A stretch of 64,000 bases of DNA, from positions 104,097 through 168,096 of the forward strand of contig JAHBXL010000008.1 of the NCBI GenBank assembly GCA_019636495.1, given 5' to 3'. The DNA comes from Phycisphaeraceae bacterium (GTDB lineage Bacteria; Planctomycetota; Phycisphaerae; Phycisphaerales; UBA1924). Shown here piece after piece: positions 34,811 to 43,272 of the stretch (position 1 is the stretch's first letter; each line of letters starts with the position of its first letter). The position numbers and the translations under genes were made by a program. The notes beneath the pieces were generated by a model that was not told the origin of the DNA, searched no databases, and worked only from the letters and a program-made list of their open reading frames with translations.

Positions 34811-34945
34811 CAGGAAGTGCGGAGTGCGGATTTTGGATTGGGGATTGGGGAATGGCGGCCGGGTTTTAACGGCGGGGGGCGGGGGTTTTTCGCCCTCGCG
34901 GTGTCAACATTGGCCAAGCGGAATCGCCTGGTGGATAATGTACCC

Positions 34946-35158
34946 ATGGGTCGTCTTGAGACCATTCAGTTCGATGCAACTCCTGAGTTCCGCCGGCGCG
35001 TGGAGGCCGAAGCCGCGAGGCTCAATCTTTCGCTCGCGGCGTACTTTGCGTTCCTCGAGGAGCGTGCGCGGCTCGGCCCCGATGTCGGTCGATTCGATCG
35101 GCATGTGGAGGAGGTGTTCGGTAAGAACGGGGACCTCATGCGACGGCTGGCCAAATGA
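34946..35158 (+). CDS. Antitoxin of a Doc-type toxin-antitoxin pair
   Basis: A 70-residue protein directly upstream of, and overlapping by four bases (ATGA), the Fic/Doc toxin gene. The sequence METIQFDATPEF-like start (MGRLETIQFDATPEFRRRVE), a helix AEAARLNLSLAAYFAFLEE and a charged C-terminus are in keeping with a small ribbon-helix-helix antitoxin that binds its operator and the toxin. The assignment rests mainly on position and size. The start at 34946 is used because the upstream residues are low-complexity. Confidence 0.65.
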   Translation: MGRLETIQFDATPEFRRRVEAEAARLNLSLAAYFAFLEERARLGPDVGRFDRHVEEVFGKNGDLMRRLAK

Positions 35159-35553
35159 TCCCAGCGATTCGATTTCTGACGGCCGAGGACATCTGTCGGT
35201 TGCACGCGCTGGCCATTGAAGACCAAGGCGGCGACAACCGACTGAGAGATCGGGGCCAGCTCGACTCTGCCATCGCCATGCCCCGACAGCAAGTCAGCGG
35301 ACAGTACTTGCACTCGGACATCCCATCGATGGCCGCGGCGTATGCGTTCTACATTTGCGGCAATCATCCCTTCATGGACTGGAACAAGCGGGCAGGAGTT
35401 GCGGCGATGATCGCCTTCCTCGCCGACAATAGTCGGGTCTTTCAAGCGACGGCGGACGATGCCGAACCGGTCATCCTGTCGCTCGCAGCAGGAACACTCG
35501 ATAAGTCGATTTTCACAGAGTGGGTCCGCGAACACGCTCGACCAATCGGCTGA
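35155..35553 (+). CDS. Death-on-curing (Doc/Fic) family toxin with altered Fic motif
   Basis: A 132-residue Fic-fold protein. The start IRFLTAEDICRLHALAIEDQ and RDRGQLDSAIAMPRQQVSGQ match Doc, the toxin that phosphorylates EF-Tu and halts translation. The active loop reads H71-P-F-M-D-W-N-K-R79; the catalytic His, Asp, Asn, Lys and Arg are kept, but the usual Gly or Ala before Asn is Trp76. The loop packs tightly around the nucleotide, so activity may be altered. It is translationally coupled to the antitoxin. Base composition here is lower in GC than the neighbouring genes, in keeping with acquisition by transfer. Confidence 0.85.
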   Translation: MIPAIRFLTAEDICRLHALAIEDQGGDNRLRDRGQLDSAIAMPRQQVSGQYLHSDIPSMAAAYAFYICGNHPFMDWNKRAGVAAMIAFLADNSRVFQATADDAEPVILSLAAGTLDKSIFTEWVREHARPIG

Positions 35554-35612
35554 AACCGTCGCGCTCGGCGAACCGAGTCCATGCCCCGTGCGGATAATCT
35601 GGCAGCAAAGTC

Positions 35613-36026
35613 ATGTCCAGCCCGTCTCCAACTCGTGGGCCGGTTGAGTCTCCGTGCGTGGCGTGCGGCACGAGCCTGAAGGATGTGCCGCGGGGGCAGA
35701 GGTGTCCAGCGTGCAACGCGCCGTGGACATCGCCGACACTCAGGTTCTTCTGGCGGGCGCAGGTGGCAGGCGCGTTCTGCATACCGCTGATGTTCGTCCT
35801 CGGCGCGGTGTGGATGGCCGGTTCGGACTCCGAGAGTCTCGATTGGCCGGGGCGATTCCTGCTGGTCGCGTTCGTGCTTGGTGTCGTCCACCTGCTCGCG
35901 GGCATCGGGTGGAACTGTGTGGTGCCGCAGCAACTTCGGCCGCGGGGAACCGCGCGGCTCGTGGCGATCACGCTCCTCGTACTCCTGCTTGCGGGCATCC
36001 TTCTGCCCGCGCTGGGGAGGTGTTGA
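35613..36026 (+). CDS. Zinc-ribbon membrane protein
   Basis: A 137-residue protein with an N-terminal zinc ribbon (CVACGTSLKDVPRGQRCPAC) and three membrane helices (FWRAQVAGAFCIPLMFVLGAVWM, FLLVAFVLGVVHLLAGIGWN, RLVAITLLVLLLAGILLPALG). Its role is not known. It is followed by a second zinc-ribbon membrane gene after five bases, suggesting one transcript. Confidence 0.65.
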   Translation: MSSPSPTRGPVESPCVACGTSLKDVPRGQRCPACNAPWTSPTLRFFWRAQVAGAFCIPLMFVLGAVWMAGSDSESLDWPGRFLLVAFVLGVVHLLAGIGWNCVVPQQLRPRGTARLVAITLLVLLLAGILLPALGRC

Positions 36027-36031
36027 GTGTC

Positions 36032-36496
36032 ATGGAAGCGCCGACCGAAACAGTCCAAGCACTCGAAACGGTGCGAGAGCCGCTCGCGTGCATGTCGTGC
36101 AAGTACGACCTGCGCGGCTTGCCCATCGGGGGTGTGTGCCCGGAGTGTGCGACAAGCATTCGCACATCCATCGCCGCGGCTGTCGGCAAGATAGAGCGGC
36201 CTTGGCCCGGGTGGCTGAAGGCCCTTCGAACCACCTACGTGACTTCCTGGATCGTGACATGGCTCTCGCCCTGGCTCGCCCCCGAGGTCTTCCGCGCGCT
36301 CGGACTCTGGAAGCGAGGCATGGGCAGCGCACTCATGGACCAGATCATGATCCAGTGGATGTTCACGCTCTTTGTCGGCATCGTCTTCTGGTTCACCTTG
36401 CACCAAAGGCGAAGTCGGTACAGATTCGCGGCACTCGGCAGTCTGATCGTCTACTTCCTCGCATCGGGCATTTTCATGCCTGCGTACGGCGGTTGA
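36032..36496 (+). CDS. Zinc-ribbon membrane protein
   Basis: A 154-residue protein with the planctomycete ribbon CMSCKYDLRGLPIGGVCPECA near the start, then an amphipathic linker and three membrane helices (VTSWIVTWLSPWLAPEV, IQWMFTLFVGIVFWFTL, ALGSLIVYFLASGIFMPAY). It is a paralogue in layout of the gene just upstream and of those at 13457, 59072 and 60588. A GGAGG lies 12 bases upstream, longer than ideal. Function unknown. Confidence 0.65.
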   Translation: MEAPTETVQALETVREPLACMSCKYDLRGLPIGGVCPECATSIRTSIAAAVGKIERPWPGWLKALRTTYVTSWIVTWLSPWLAPEVFRALGLWKRGMGSALMDQIMIQWMFTLFVGIVFWFTLHQRRSRYRFAALGSLIVYFLASGIFMPAYGG

Positions 36497-36562
36497 CTCG
36501 CGATCGCTTGCCAATGGCACGGCCACGCCCCTCGCAACCGCGCAGCCAAGTACACTGCACTC

Positions 36563-37000
36563 ATGGTCCATCGCCTCACCATCCACACCCGCGGCCAGGG
36601 ACTGCACGAAATCACCGATGAAGTCGCCGCGGTTGTCCAGCGCGCTCGCGGCCGGACACACGATGGCGGATCCGGCCCCGTGGTCGAGGGCCTCTGCACG
36701 GTCTTCATCCGGCACACCTCCGCGAGCCTGGTCATCCAGGAAAACGCCGACCCTTCCGCGCGGCACGATCTCGAAGCGTGGATGTCGCGGCATGTTCCCG
36801 AGGGCGATCCGTACTTCACACACAACGATGAAGGCCCCGACGACATGCCCAGCCACATCAAGGCCGCGATCACCGCGACGAGCCTGTCGATCCCGATCAT
36901 CGGCGGCACACTGGGCCTTGGCAGGTGGCAGGGCGTTTATGTCTGGGAACACCGCCGCGCTCCGCACATGCGCGAGGTCCTCGTGCACGTCACAACATGA
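36563..37000 (+). CDS. YjbQ-family protein (UPF0047)
   Basis: A 145-residue member of the YjbQ/UPF0047 family. Signatures are VFIRHTSASLVIQENADPSA, then FTHNDEGPDDMPSHIKAAI and GGTLGLGRWQGVYVWEHR. The conserved His residues in RHTSAS and HNDEG/SHIKA likely bind a metal. E. coli YjbQ has weak thiamine-phosphate synthase activity in genetic tests, so some databases call it a secondary thiamine-phosphate synthase; the true substrate is uncertain. A short 24-base gap separates it from the convergent Bat-operon end. Confidence 0.92.
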   Translation: MVHRLTIHTRGQGLHEITDEVAAVVQRARGRTHDGGSGPVVEGLCTVFIRHTSASLVIQENADPSARHDLEAWMSRHVPEGDPYFTHNDEGPDDMPSHIKAAITATSLSIPIIGGTLGLGRWQGVYVWEHRRAPHMREVLVHVTT

Positions 37001-37024
37001 CGACGGACACGCAAGGGCCGAGCC

Positions 37025-37894
37025 TCAGCGGCTGCGCTGCGGGATGACCAGTTCCACCGCCGTCGCGGGCACCCAGCCCAGCCCCCCACTTGATCCATGG
37101 CCTGCCGCGCGGCCCGCGCTTCCGTCGTGAGACGGTCCGATGCGCGCCCACAGGCCGTCGGACGTCCGGGCCACGACCCGCACCTCTGCACCGGCCGGAA
37201 TCGGCGCCACCGCCGCGGGCGCATACGTCAGGTCGTCCGGCCCCTGCCTCGGCAGTATGAGCCGCACTAGCACTCCTTCGGCGCGGCGCGCATCCACGAC
37301 TTCATCGGTAACGGCCGCGCACGCGAACGCAACGGCCGCGGATGCCGCGAGCCACGGCGACCACTGAGGAATCGCCACGTGCCGGGCTCCCGAGCCGCGC
37401 GCCAGCAGCCTCGTAGCGCAGAGCGCACACGCGAGCCCCGCCGCCCCGGCGGCCAGCGCAACACGCGCCGGCCGTGGCACCGAGCGAACGTGCGCCAACG
37501 CTCTGTCGCTCGCCGATCGCTCGCCGGCAACAGGGCTGACTACTGCATTGCTCCCTTCGCCCGCGCCAGATACCTCGCCCGCGCTGCCGACCGATCCTGC
37601 GACTCGCCGGCGGGCCTCGAGCAGGTTGCCATCGATTCTCTCGCCCAGCGCATCGGCATCGCCCCACCACGGCGCATGCAGCGATTGCGCGCGGCGCAAC
37701 TCCAGGACGGCCCGCCCGAGGTCTCCGACCATCGCCGCGCGTGTGCCCGCGTCGTAGTGGGCCGCGGCACGTTCGCGAGCATCACAAACGAACGATTCAC
37801 GCGAAATCACTGCCGCGACCACGACACAGGCCGTCCACAGGACAACCGGCGTCCATGCCCACGCGCGCGAGCGTTTTGTGGGGTTCGCGTTCAT
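37025..37894 (-). CDS. BatE-like membrane protein with SH3-type C-terminal domain
   Basis: A 289-residue protein, the last gene of the Bat operon. An N-terminal membrane helix (WTPVVLWTACVVVAAVIS) leads into a short TPR-like helical region (AAHYDAGTRAAMVGDLGRAV, then LELRRAQSLHAPWWGDADAL), two further helices (VALAAGAAGLACALCATRLL; WLAASAAVAFACAAVTDEVV) and a C-terminal SH3b-like module (IPAGAEVRVVARTSDGLWARI ... GLGWVPATAVEL). TPR plus SH3 is the BatE arrangement. ATG 37894 overlaps the batD-like stop by four bases, confirming coupling. Confidence 0.75.
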   Translation of the reverse strand: MNANPTKRSRAWAWTPVVLWTACVVVAAVISRESFVCDARERAAAHYDAGTRAAMVGDLGRAVLELRRAQSLHAPWWGDADALGERIDGNLLEARRRVAGSVGSAGEVSGAGEGSNAVVSPVAGERSASDRALAHVRSVPRPARVALAAGAAGLACALCATRLLARGSGARHVAIPQWSPWLAASAAVAFACAAVTDEVVDARRAEGVLVRLILPRQGPDDLTYAPAAVAPIPAGAEVRVVARTSDGLWARIGPSHDGSAGRAAGHGSSGGLGWVPATAVELVIPQRSR

Positions 37895-39897
37895 GCGCTC
37901 CCCTCCCGCGCGGCACTTGTCGCTGCGCCCGTGCTCACGCTCGCGCCGCCGGGGTGAGCCGCCGCCGCACGGCAGAGTTCTGAAACAAGTTCCTCGGCCT
38001 CGCGCAGCCGATCGGTCATGCCGCTTGCCTCCCCCCCCCCGCCGCCGGGCCCGAAAAGGCGCTGATCGCACGCGCCAAGAAGTCCGCCGAACCGCGATGC
38101 CAGCACGGCGTCGATCCTTCGCACCGCGCCGACCGCCTCGCCGGTCGTCAGCGACGACGCATCAAGGTTGAACAGGTCGGCAATCAATGCTCGCATCGCT
38201 ATGGCGATGCGCTCGGGTTCGCCCCCACGCGCGGCACGCAAGGCGCGGCGCGCGCGCCGTCCCGCGCCGCATCGCCGGAAACGGGCCGGGTCGCGCTCTC
38301 GCTGCGCGCGCCGCCACGAGATCGCGCCCGCGAAGGCCAGTGCGGCCCCGCACACGCCCGCCGCAAACAGCCACGCCTCCGACTCATCCGCCGATACCCG
38401 CGCGACCGCCGGTCCGCCCTGCGCGGCCGACAGCGGCGGGAACCACCCGTTGATGCGCTCGGGCAGGTCGGGCCGAAGGGCCATCGGTGGCCCGCCCCCT
38501 GTCCCGTCTCCTTCGGCCTCGTCTTCAAGTCCCTCCAGGGCGCCGAGTCCGACAGCGGCGGCAGGTCGGATGTTCAGCGACACCGGCGGCGACCGGGCTA
38601 TCTTGTATTGCCCATCGTCCGGATCAAAGTAACTTATCTCGATCGGCGGAACGGACTGGGCCCGTGTACTGCGCGCGCGGATCGCCGCGGTGTACAGCGT
38701 CATCTCCCCCGCCGACTGAGGCAAGACAGGGTCCCGCGGCACGCGGAACAGCATTGCAATGCCACCCGCACCGTCCGTGGTCCCAGGCGAGGACCGTGCC
38801 AGATCGACCGGCGGCGGATTCAGAATCGGTAACGGGCTGCGCAGCATCAGGTTCAGCGTCAGCGGCTCCCCAACGCTGGCCTCGCGCGGCGAGCACGACG
38901 CGTCGAGCAGGAACGAGCCGACCAAACCGCTGAAGTTCGCCGGCCTGCCGCGAGATGGCAGATCCAGCACTTCGAGCGTGTCAGCCGGCGCAAGCGAATA
39001 CTGCCGCTGCGTAATGGTGTTCCGCTCGAATGGCGAATCGAGCAGCGACCGCGGCCGCTGCCCCACGACCGCCTTGAAATCGCACCGAACCGGCCCGATG
39101 GCGATCTGCCCCGCCTGCCTTGGCACGATCAGGAACTCGGCCGAGAACTCGGTCCGCACTTCGCCATCGAGGTTGACAGCGCGGACTTTGCCGCGAATCG
39201 GGCGCTTGGGCGCGCCGTGGAACGGGACAAAGTCCATCTCGGCCACTCGAGGCGAGGGTTCGGCCGCGGTCGCGCCGGCGGGCAGCGGGTAGATGTCCAT
39301 CGAATCGGCCGGAAGGCCCAGCGTCAGCACCGGGTCCTCGGGCTCTGAGAGCAGCAGCCACGTGACGGTCAGTCGCAGCGGCTGGCCGATGTACGCTCGC
39401 GAGTGCGACAGGCTGGCGGAGAGCCCGGCGACACGGGAAGGCTCCAGAAGGCGAATGCGCAGCGGCTGGGTCTGGTACTCGCGACCATCGGCACGCACGG
39501 CGACCGCGGGGATGACCACCTCGCCTGTCCGGCGTGCGGCGAGTGAGTATGTGTACACAACGCGGCGCTCGGTGCTCTGCTGCGTTCGACCGTTGATGAC
39601 GATCATGCGGCTCGACGTGCTGGTCTGCGGACCGTGGTACACCACCTCGAACTCACGCTGGAGCGCGGAGACATCCGGCGCTGACGAGTCCATCGCGCCG
39701 TCGACGGCCACGCGGAACGGGATCGCATCGCCGACATACGCCTGTTCGGGCGCGCTGGCGGTGACCTTCACTTCCTGCTGCCCGTGCGCGGGCACCGACG
39801 GCATGAACAGCCATGCCGCGGCAAGCGCCACGAGCCACGCGCATAGCCGCGGGATTGCCGGGCTCGACGGCAGGCGTTTGTGGGTGCGTGCGTTCAC
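37891..39897 (-). CDS. batD: BatD-family protein (aerotolerance-type)
   Basis: A 668-residue exported and membrane-anchored protein. A signal peptide (LCAWLVALAAAWLFMPSVPAHG) precedes repeated immunoglobulin-like beta domains with BatD signatures (VGDAIPFRVAVDG, VVYTYSLAARRTGEVVIPAV, RAYIGQPLRLTVTWLL, VGEPLTLNLMLRS). A transmembrane helix lies at about 500 (WLFAAGVCGAALAFAGAISW), followed by a cytoplasmic helical tail with a poly-glycine stretch (FGPGGGGGEASG). BatD proteins work with BatA and BatB in a membrane complex linked to stress or oxygen tolerance; the molecular role is unsettled. The GTG start overlaps the upstream stop by four bases. Confidence 0.87.
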   Translation of the reverse strand: MNARTHKRLPSSPAIPRLCAWLVALAAAWLFMPSVPAHGQQEVKVTASAPEQAYVGDAIPFRVAVDGAMDSSAPDVSALQREFEVVYHGPQTSTSSRMIVINGRTQQSTERRVVYTYSLAARRTGEVVIPAVAVRADGREYQTQPLRIRLLEPSRVAGLSASLSHSRAYIGQPLRLTVTWLLLSEPEDPVLTLGLPADSMDIYPLPAGATAAEPSPRVAEMDFVPFHGAPKRPIRGKVRAVNLDGEVRTEFSAEFLIVPRQAGQIAIGPVRCDFKAVVGQRPRSLLDSPFERNTITQRQYSLAPADTLEVLDLPSRGRPANFSGLVGSFLLDASCSPREASVGEPLTLNLMLRSPLPILNPPPVDLARSSPGTTDGAGGIAMLFRVPRDPVLPQSAGEMTLYTAAIRARSTRAQSVPPIEISYFDPDDGQYKIARSPPVSLNIRPAAAVGLGALEGLEDEAEGDGTGGGPPMALRPDLPERINGWFPPLSAAQGGPAVARVSADESEAWLFAAGVCGAALAFAGAISWRRAQRERDPARFRRCGAGRRARRALRAARGGEPERIAIAMRALIADLFNLDASSLTTGEAVGAVRRIDAVLASRFGGLLGACDQRLFGPGGGGGEASGMTDRLREAEELVSELCRAAAAHPGGASVSTGAATSAAREGSA

Positions 39898-42152
39898 CAG
39901 TCTCTCTCCACGGCGGGCGGACGCGCCCGCTGCTGGGCCTTGAGGAACCGCCGAATGGCCTCGCGCTCGCGTGCTTCGCGGTCGAGAATGCTCGCCGCGG
40001 TTGCGTCGAACGCGTGCTGCGGCCGGCCATCGGCCTGCTGCGCGGGCTCCTGTTCGGCGGGCTCGGTCGGTTGCCCATCGATCCCCGCGGCGGCTCTGGC
40101 CGCATCGCGCAGATGCTCGGCCGCCTTCTGCTGCGATTGCTCCGCGCCAGCGGTGTCACCCTGCCGGAGTTGCTCCTCGGCCCGACGCTGCGCCTCGCGC
40201 GCCTGTTCGAGCCGCTCGCGGGCTCGCTGTGCGTTGCTCTCCCCCTTCTGTCCTTCCGCGGCCTTGCGGAGTTGTTCCTCCGCCGCCTCGGAGCGCTTCG
40301 AAATCTCGTCCTGCATCTGGCCCAGTTCCTCGGCGCGCTGCCGACGCCGCTCGGCATCGGACTGTGCATCGCGCGCGGCCGCGCCGGATTCACTCGCCGC
40401 GGCTTCCTGGTCTCGTGCAAGGTCCGCCAGGTCCTGCGCCGCCTGCTGCTCGGGCGTGGGCTGCTGCTGCTGCTGCTCTTCGCCGCCCTGCTGCGGCTGG
40501 CCGGGTTGCCCGCCCCCCTGCCCCTGCCCCTGCCCCTGCCCCTGCTGCGACTGTGACTGCTGTTGTTGCTGCTGCTCTTCCCGCCGCTTCTGCTCTTCGA
40601 TCGCGCGCCGGATCACCTCACGCGCGCTCTGAACCTGCTCGATGTTGCGTGCCGCGGCATCGCGAGCCTCGCCTGTGAGGTCCGGCCGCGCGTTGCGGAA
40701 CCACCGCTCAGCCTTGGCGAGCGACTCCATCGCGGCCTGCGGGTCATTGTGCGCCTGCTGCGCTGCGCGTTGAGCCTCCATAAGACCCAGGTTGTATCGG
40801 GCGCAAGCAGCGGTCTCTCGGGCGGATGGCCGCGTGACCGCCAGTTCATCCGCCGCGCGGAACGAGGCTTCGGCCTCTGCGCGCTGGTCCAGCGAAAGTT
40901 GCGCGCATCCACGGTTGTAAGCGACTTCCGGCGAATCCGGAAACTTCTGCGCCGCGGCCTCAAGCAGCGCGAGCGCCTCGCCCGGTCTGCCCGCGGCCAT
41001 CGCGGCATTGCTCTCCGCGAGCCGCGCCGCGAGCGACTGCGCCCGGGCAACCGGCGACAATCCTCCAAGCATGGCCAGCGCAAGCAGCGCCGCGGCGACC
41101 GGGACACGACCGGCCATCCGCGCACGCGGCCATCCCAACCGCGCCCGCTCAGCGGCAAGAGCCAGCAACGCAAACACTATCGCCGCGCCGAGCGGAAACT
41201 GGAACGCTTCGGCATAGCGGTAACTCTCCGCCGAATCGATCTGCCGCTTCTGGGCGTCGCGCCGCAGCAATCGATAGACGCGGTCGAGTTCGAGGTGGCC
41301 GACGCCGGCCTCGATGTACACGCCGCCGGTCGTCGCTTCGGCCATCTGCCGCAGCACGCCCGAGTTCATCCGCGACTGCACGCGCTGACCCGCGTGCTCG
41401 ATGAACCTCGGCGCCGGCGCGCCGCGCTGGCCCGCGCCCGCGACATCGGCCGGCACCGGCGCTCCGTAATCCGAGCCGATGCTCACCGCGACCATCCGCA
41501 CGCCCGCCCGCGCCGCCTCCATCGCCGCCTCAACGGGCATCGACTCGTGGTCCTCGCCATCGGTCAGCAGGTAGATGTCCGCCGAAGTTCGGTCCGCATC
41601 TTCTCCCAGCAGCGCGAGCGCGGCGCGCACGGCTTCGCCCAGCGCGGTGCCGCCGCGCCCCACCGAGTCGGGACCGAGTGCATCGACAGCCATGCTCGCG
41701 AACGCGTAGTCCGTGGTCATCGGACACTTCACGACCGCTGTCCCCGCGAAGGCGATCAGACCGACTCGGTCACCCTCGCACGCCTCGAGCACGTCGCGGA
41801 CCATGAACTTGGCTCGCTCAAGCCGATTCGGCCGAGCGTCCTCGGCGAGCATCGAACGCGACACGTCGACCGCGAACACCACGTCGCGCCCCATCTGCTG
41901 CACCTGCCGCGGCACTGGACTGTGCGCGGGCCGCGCCAGCGCCACCGCGAGCATTGCGAACGAGCCGGCCAACAACACCGCCGCGAGGATGTGCCGCGCT
42001 CTCGATGGCAGCGGCGCCCAAGGCCGCCCCGCCGCGGGCCCATAGAAGCGACGCACCGCGGCGCGACGCGCCGCGAGGCCCCAAAGGGCCAGCACGCCGA
42101 TGGCCGGCGCGAGCCAGAGTGCGTGCAGAAACTGGGGGGACAGGAAGATCAT
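39894..42152 (-). CDS. BatB-BatC fusion: von Willebrand factor A protein with TPR region and Gln-rich tail
   Basis: A 752-residue protein. Two helices flank an N-terminal segment (LAPAIGVLALWGL; ILAAVLLAGSFAMLAVAL), then a VWA domain with a MIDAS site DVSRS (96-100), TDYAF and LLTDGEDHES. A membrane helix at about 325 ends the BatB part. The rest is BatC-like: a second signal-like helix (AALLALAMLGGLSPVARAQ), TPR-type repeats (AAMAAGRPGEALALLEAAAQ; VAYNRGCAQLSLDQRAEAEA) and a charged coiled coil interrupted by a (QG)5 run and Gln/Pro-rich stretches. The fusion of BatB and BatC functions is the main oddity. It is separated from BatA by 13 bases. Confidence 0.88.
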   Translation of the reverse strand: MIFLSPQFLHALWLAPAIGVLALWGLAARRAAVRRFYGPAAGRPWAPLPSRARHILAAVLLAGSFAMLAVALARPAHSPVPRQVQQMGRDVVFAVDVSRSMLAEDARPNRLERAKFMVRDVLEACEGDRVGLIAFAGTAVVKCPMTTDYAFASMAVDALGPDSVGRGGTALGEAVRAALALLGEDADRTSADIYLLTDGEDHESMPVEAAMEAARAGVRMVAVSIGSDYGAPVPADVAGAGQRGAPAPRFIEHAGQRVQSRMNSGVLRQMAEATTGGVYIEAGVGHLELDRVYRLLRRDAQKRQIDSAESYRYAEAFQFPLGAAIVFALLALAAERARLGWPRARMAGRVPVAAALLALAMLGGLSPVARAQSLAARLAESNAAMAAGRPGEALALLEAAAQKFPDSPEVAYNRGCAQLSLDQRAEAEASFRAADELAVTRPSARETAACARYNLGLMEAQRAAQQAHNDPQAAMESLAKAERWFRNARPDLTGEARDAAARNIEQVQSAREVIRRAIEEQKRREEQQQQQQSQSQQGQGQGQGQGGGQPGQPQQGGEEQQQQQPTPEQQAAQDLADLARDQEAAASESGAAARDAQSDAERRRQRAEELGQMQDEISKRSEAAEEQLRKAAEGQKGESNAQRARERLEQAREAQRRAEEQLRQGDTAGAEQSQQKAAEHLRDAARAAAGIDGQPTEPAEQEPAQQADGRPQHAFDATAASILDREAREREAIRRFLKAQQRARPPAVERDW
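40515..40544. repeat. CCCCTG hexanucleotide microsatellite inside the BatB-BatC gene
   Basis: Five perfect tandem copies of CCCCTG (CAGGGG on the coding strand) encode a Gln-Gly run. Being a multiple of three, a change of copy number would keep the frame and alter only linker length. Confidence 0.85.
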
Positions 42153-42165
42153 GGATGCTCTGGCC

Positions 42166-43272
42166 TCATGAGGTTCTGCGCAGCACAGTCACGGAAAGCA
42201 GCACGCCCAGCAACAGGACCGTCGCCCCCGGGACGGCCACAAAGTGGAACTTCTCCTGCCAGTCGGTGTACTCCACCGTCCGGATGGTGCTTTTCTCGAG
42301 GCGATCGATCTCGGCATACACGCGGCGGAGCGCTTCGCCGTCCTGCGCACGGTGGTAGAGCCCGCCGGTCATCTCGGCGATCTGCTTCAGCACACGCTCG
42401 TCCATGGTGTTCTGAATGGGTACGCGCTGCTCGCCCAGCGGCGTGCGCAGCACCTGGTAACTTGTCGTCCCCGCGCCGAGCCCGATGGTGTACACCCTGA
42501 TGCCCCACTCCGCGGCCAGTTGCGCCGCCGCGAGCGGGTCGATCTCGCCGGCGTTGTTGTCGCCGTCGGTCAGCAGGACAATGACCTTGCTCTTGATGCG
42601 AAACTCGCCGCCAAAAGCCGCCGAAGCGCCGCGCCGGTTGTCCAGTTCGTCCTCGGCGCGCTTGAGTCTCGCCGCGGCAAGCGCGAGGCCGTCGCCGATG
42701 GCGGTTCCATCGTCGAACCGCATCTGAGCGGACGTAATGGCATCGACAAACTGCGATACCGTGCGTGCATCGCGTACTAACGGGCAGGTCGTTTCGGCGA
42801 AGCGTGCAAACACGACGAGCCCGACAAGATCGCTTGTCCGGCCGCGAAGTTCGCGGCCATCGCCGAGAAGAAACTCGCGCAACACACGCTTGACGGCATC
42901 GGCACGCGAGATCATCGCGCCGTCGAGTTCCATGTACTGGTTCATCGAGCCGGAGCGGTCCACAACGAGTTGAATCGCCACGGCGTCCGACGAGGTCTCG
43001 ACGCGGCCGATGCCGATCTGCGGACGTGCCAGCGCGATGCACAGCAGCGCGAGCCCCGCCCACGAGAGCGCGGCGGGCAGCCACAGGACGCGCTGACGCA
43101 ACGATCGCGGCAGCGCGGCAAGCCCCTCGGTCGTCGAGAGCGCCGGCACAGACGTGCCGCGCGAGAGTCGGCGGACAACCAGCCACAGCAGCACGAGAGC
43201 CGGCAGCAGCGCGAACGCCCAGGGCGACTCCCAGTGTGCGCGCAAGAGCGTGTTGAACCAGTCGGCGATCAT
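42166..43272 (-). CDS. batA: BatA-like von Willebrand factor A protein
   Basis: A 368-residue membrane protein. Two N-terminal helices (AFALLPALVLLWLVV; VLWLPAALSWAGLALLCIALA) precede a VWA domain with the MIDAS motif DRSGS (105-109), VFARFAETTCPL and LLTDGDNNAGE, and a final helix (AVPGATVLLLGVLLSVTVL). This is the BatA layout, with the metal site facing the periplasm or cytoplasm to bind partner proteins. ATG 43272 is preferred over a 20-residue extension because it overlaps the upstream stop by four bases and matches the family start. Confidence 0.9.
   Translation of the reverse strand: MIADWFNTLLRAHWESPWAFALLPALVLLWLVVRRLSRGTSVPALSTTEGLAALPRSLRQRVLWLPAALSWAGLALLCIALARPQIGIGRVETSSDAVAIQLVVDRSGSMNQYMELDGAMISRADAVKRVLREFLLGDGRELRGRTSDLVGLVVFARFAETTCPLVRDARTVSQFVDAITSAQMRFDDGTAIGDGLALAAARLKRAEDELDNRRGASAAFGGEFRIKSKVIVLLTDGDNNAGEIDPLAAAQLAAEWGIRVYTIGLGAGTTSYQVLRTPLGEQRVPIQNTMDERVLKQIAEMTGGLYHRAQDGEALRRVYAEIDRLEKSTIRTVEYTDWQEKFHFVAVPGATVLLLGVLLSVTVLRRTS

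Noticed and set aside
34811..34945. Terminator after guaA
   Set aside because: A run GGGGGGCGGGGGTTTTT is present, but no matching left arm forms a stable stem.
35513..36988. Minus-strand 491-codon open frame
   Set aside because: Runs opposite the two zinc-ribbon genes and YjbQ; low-complexity His/Arg/Pro translation.
40515..40544. CRISPR-like short tandem repeat
   Set aside because: No spacers; it is a hexanucleotide microsatellite inside a coding region.
40563..42500. Plus-strand 645-codon open frame
   Set aside because: Antisense to the Bat operon genes with VWA motifs; no domain seen.
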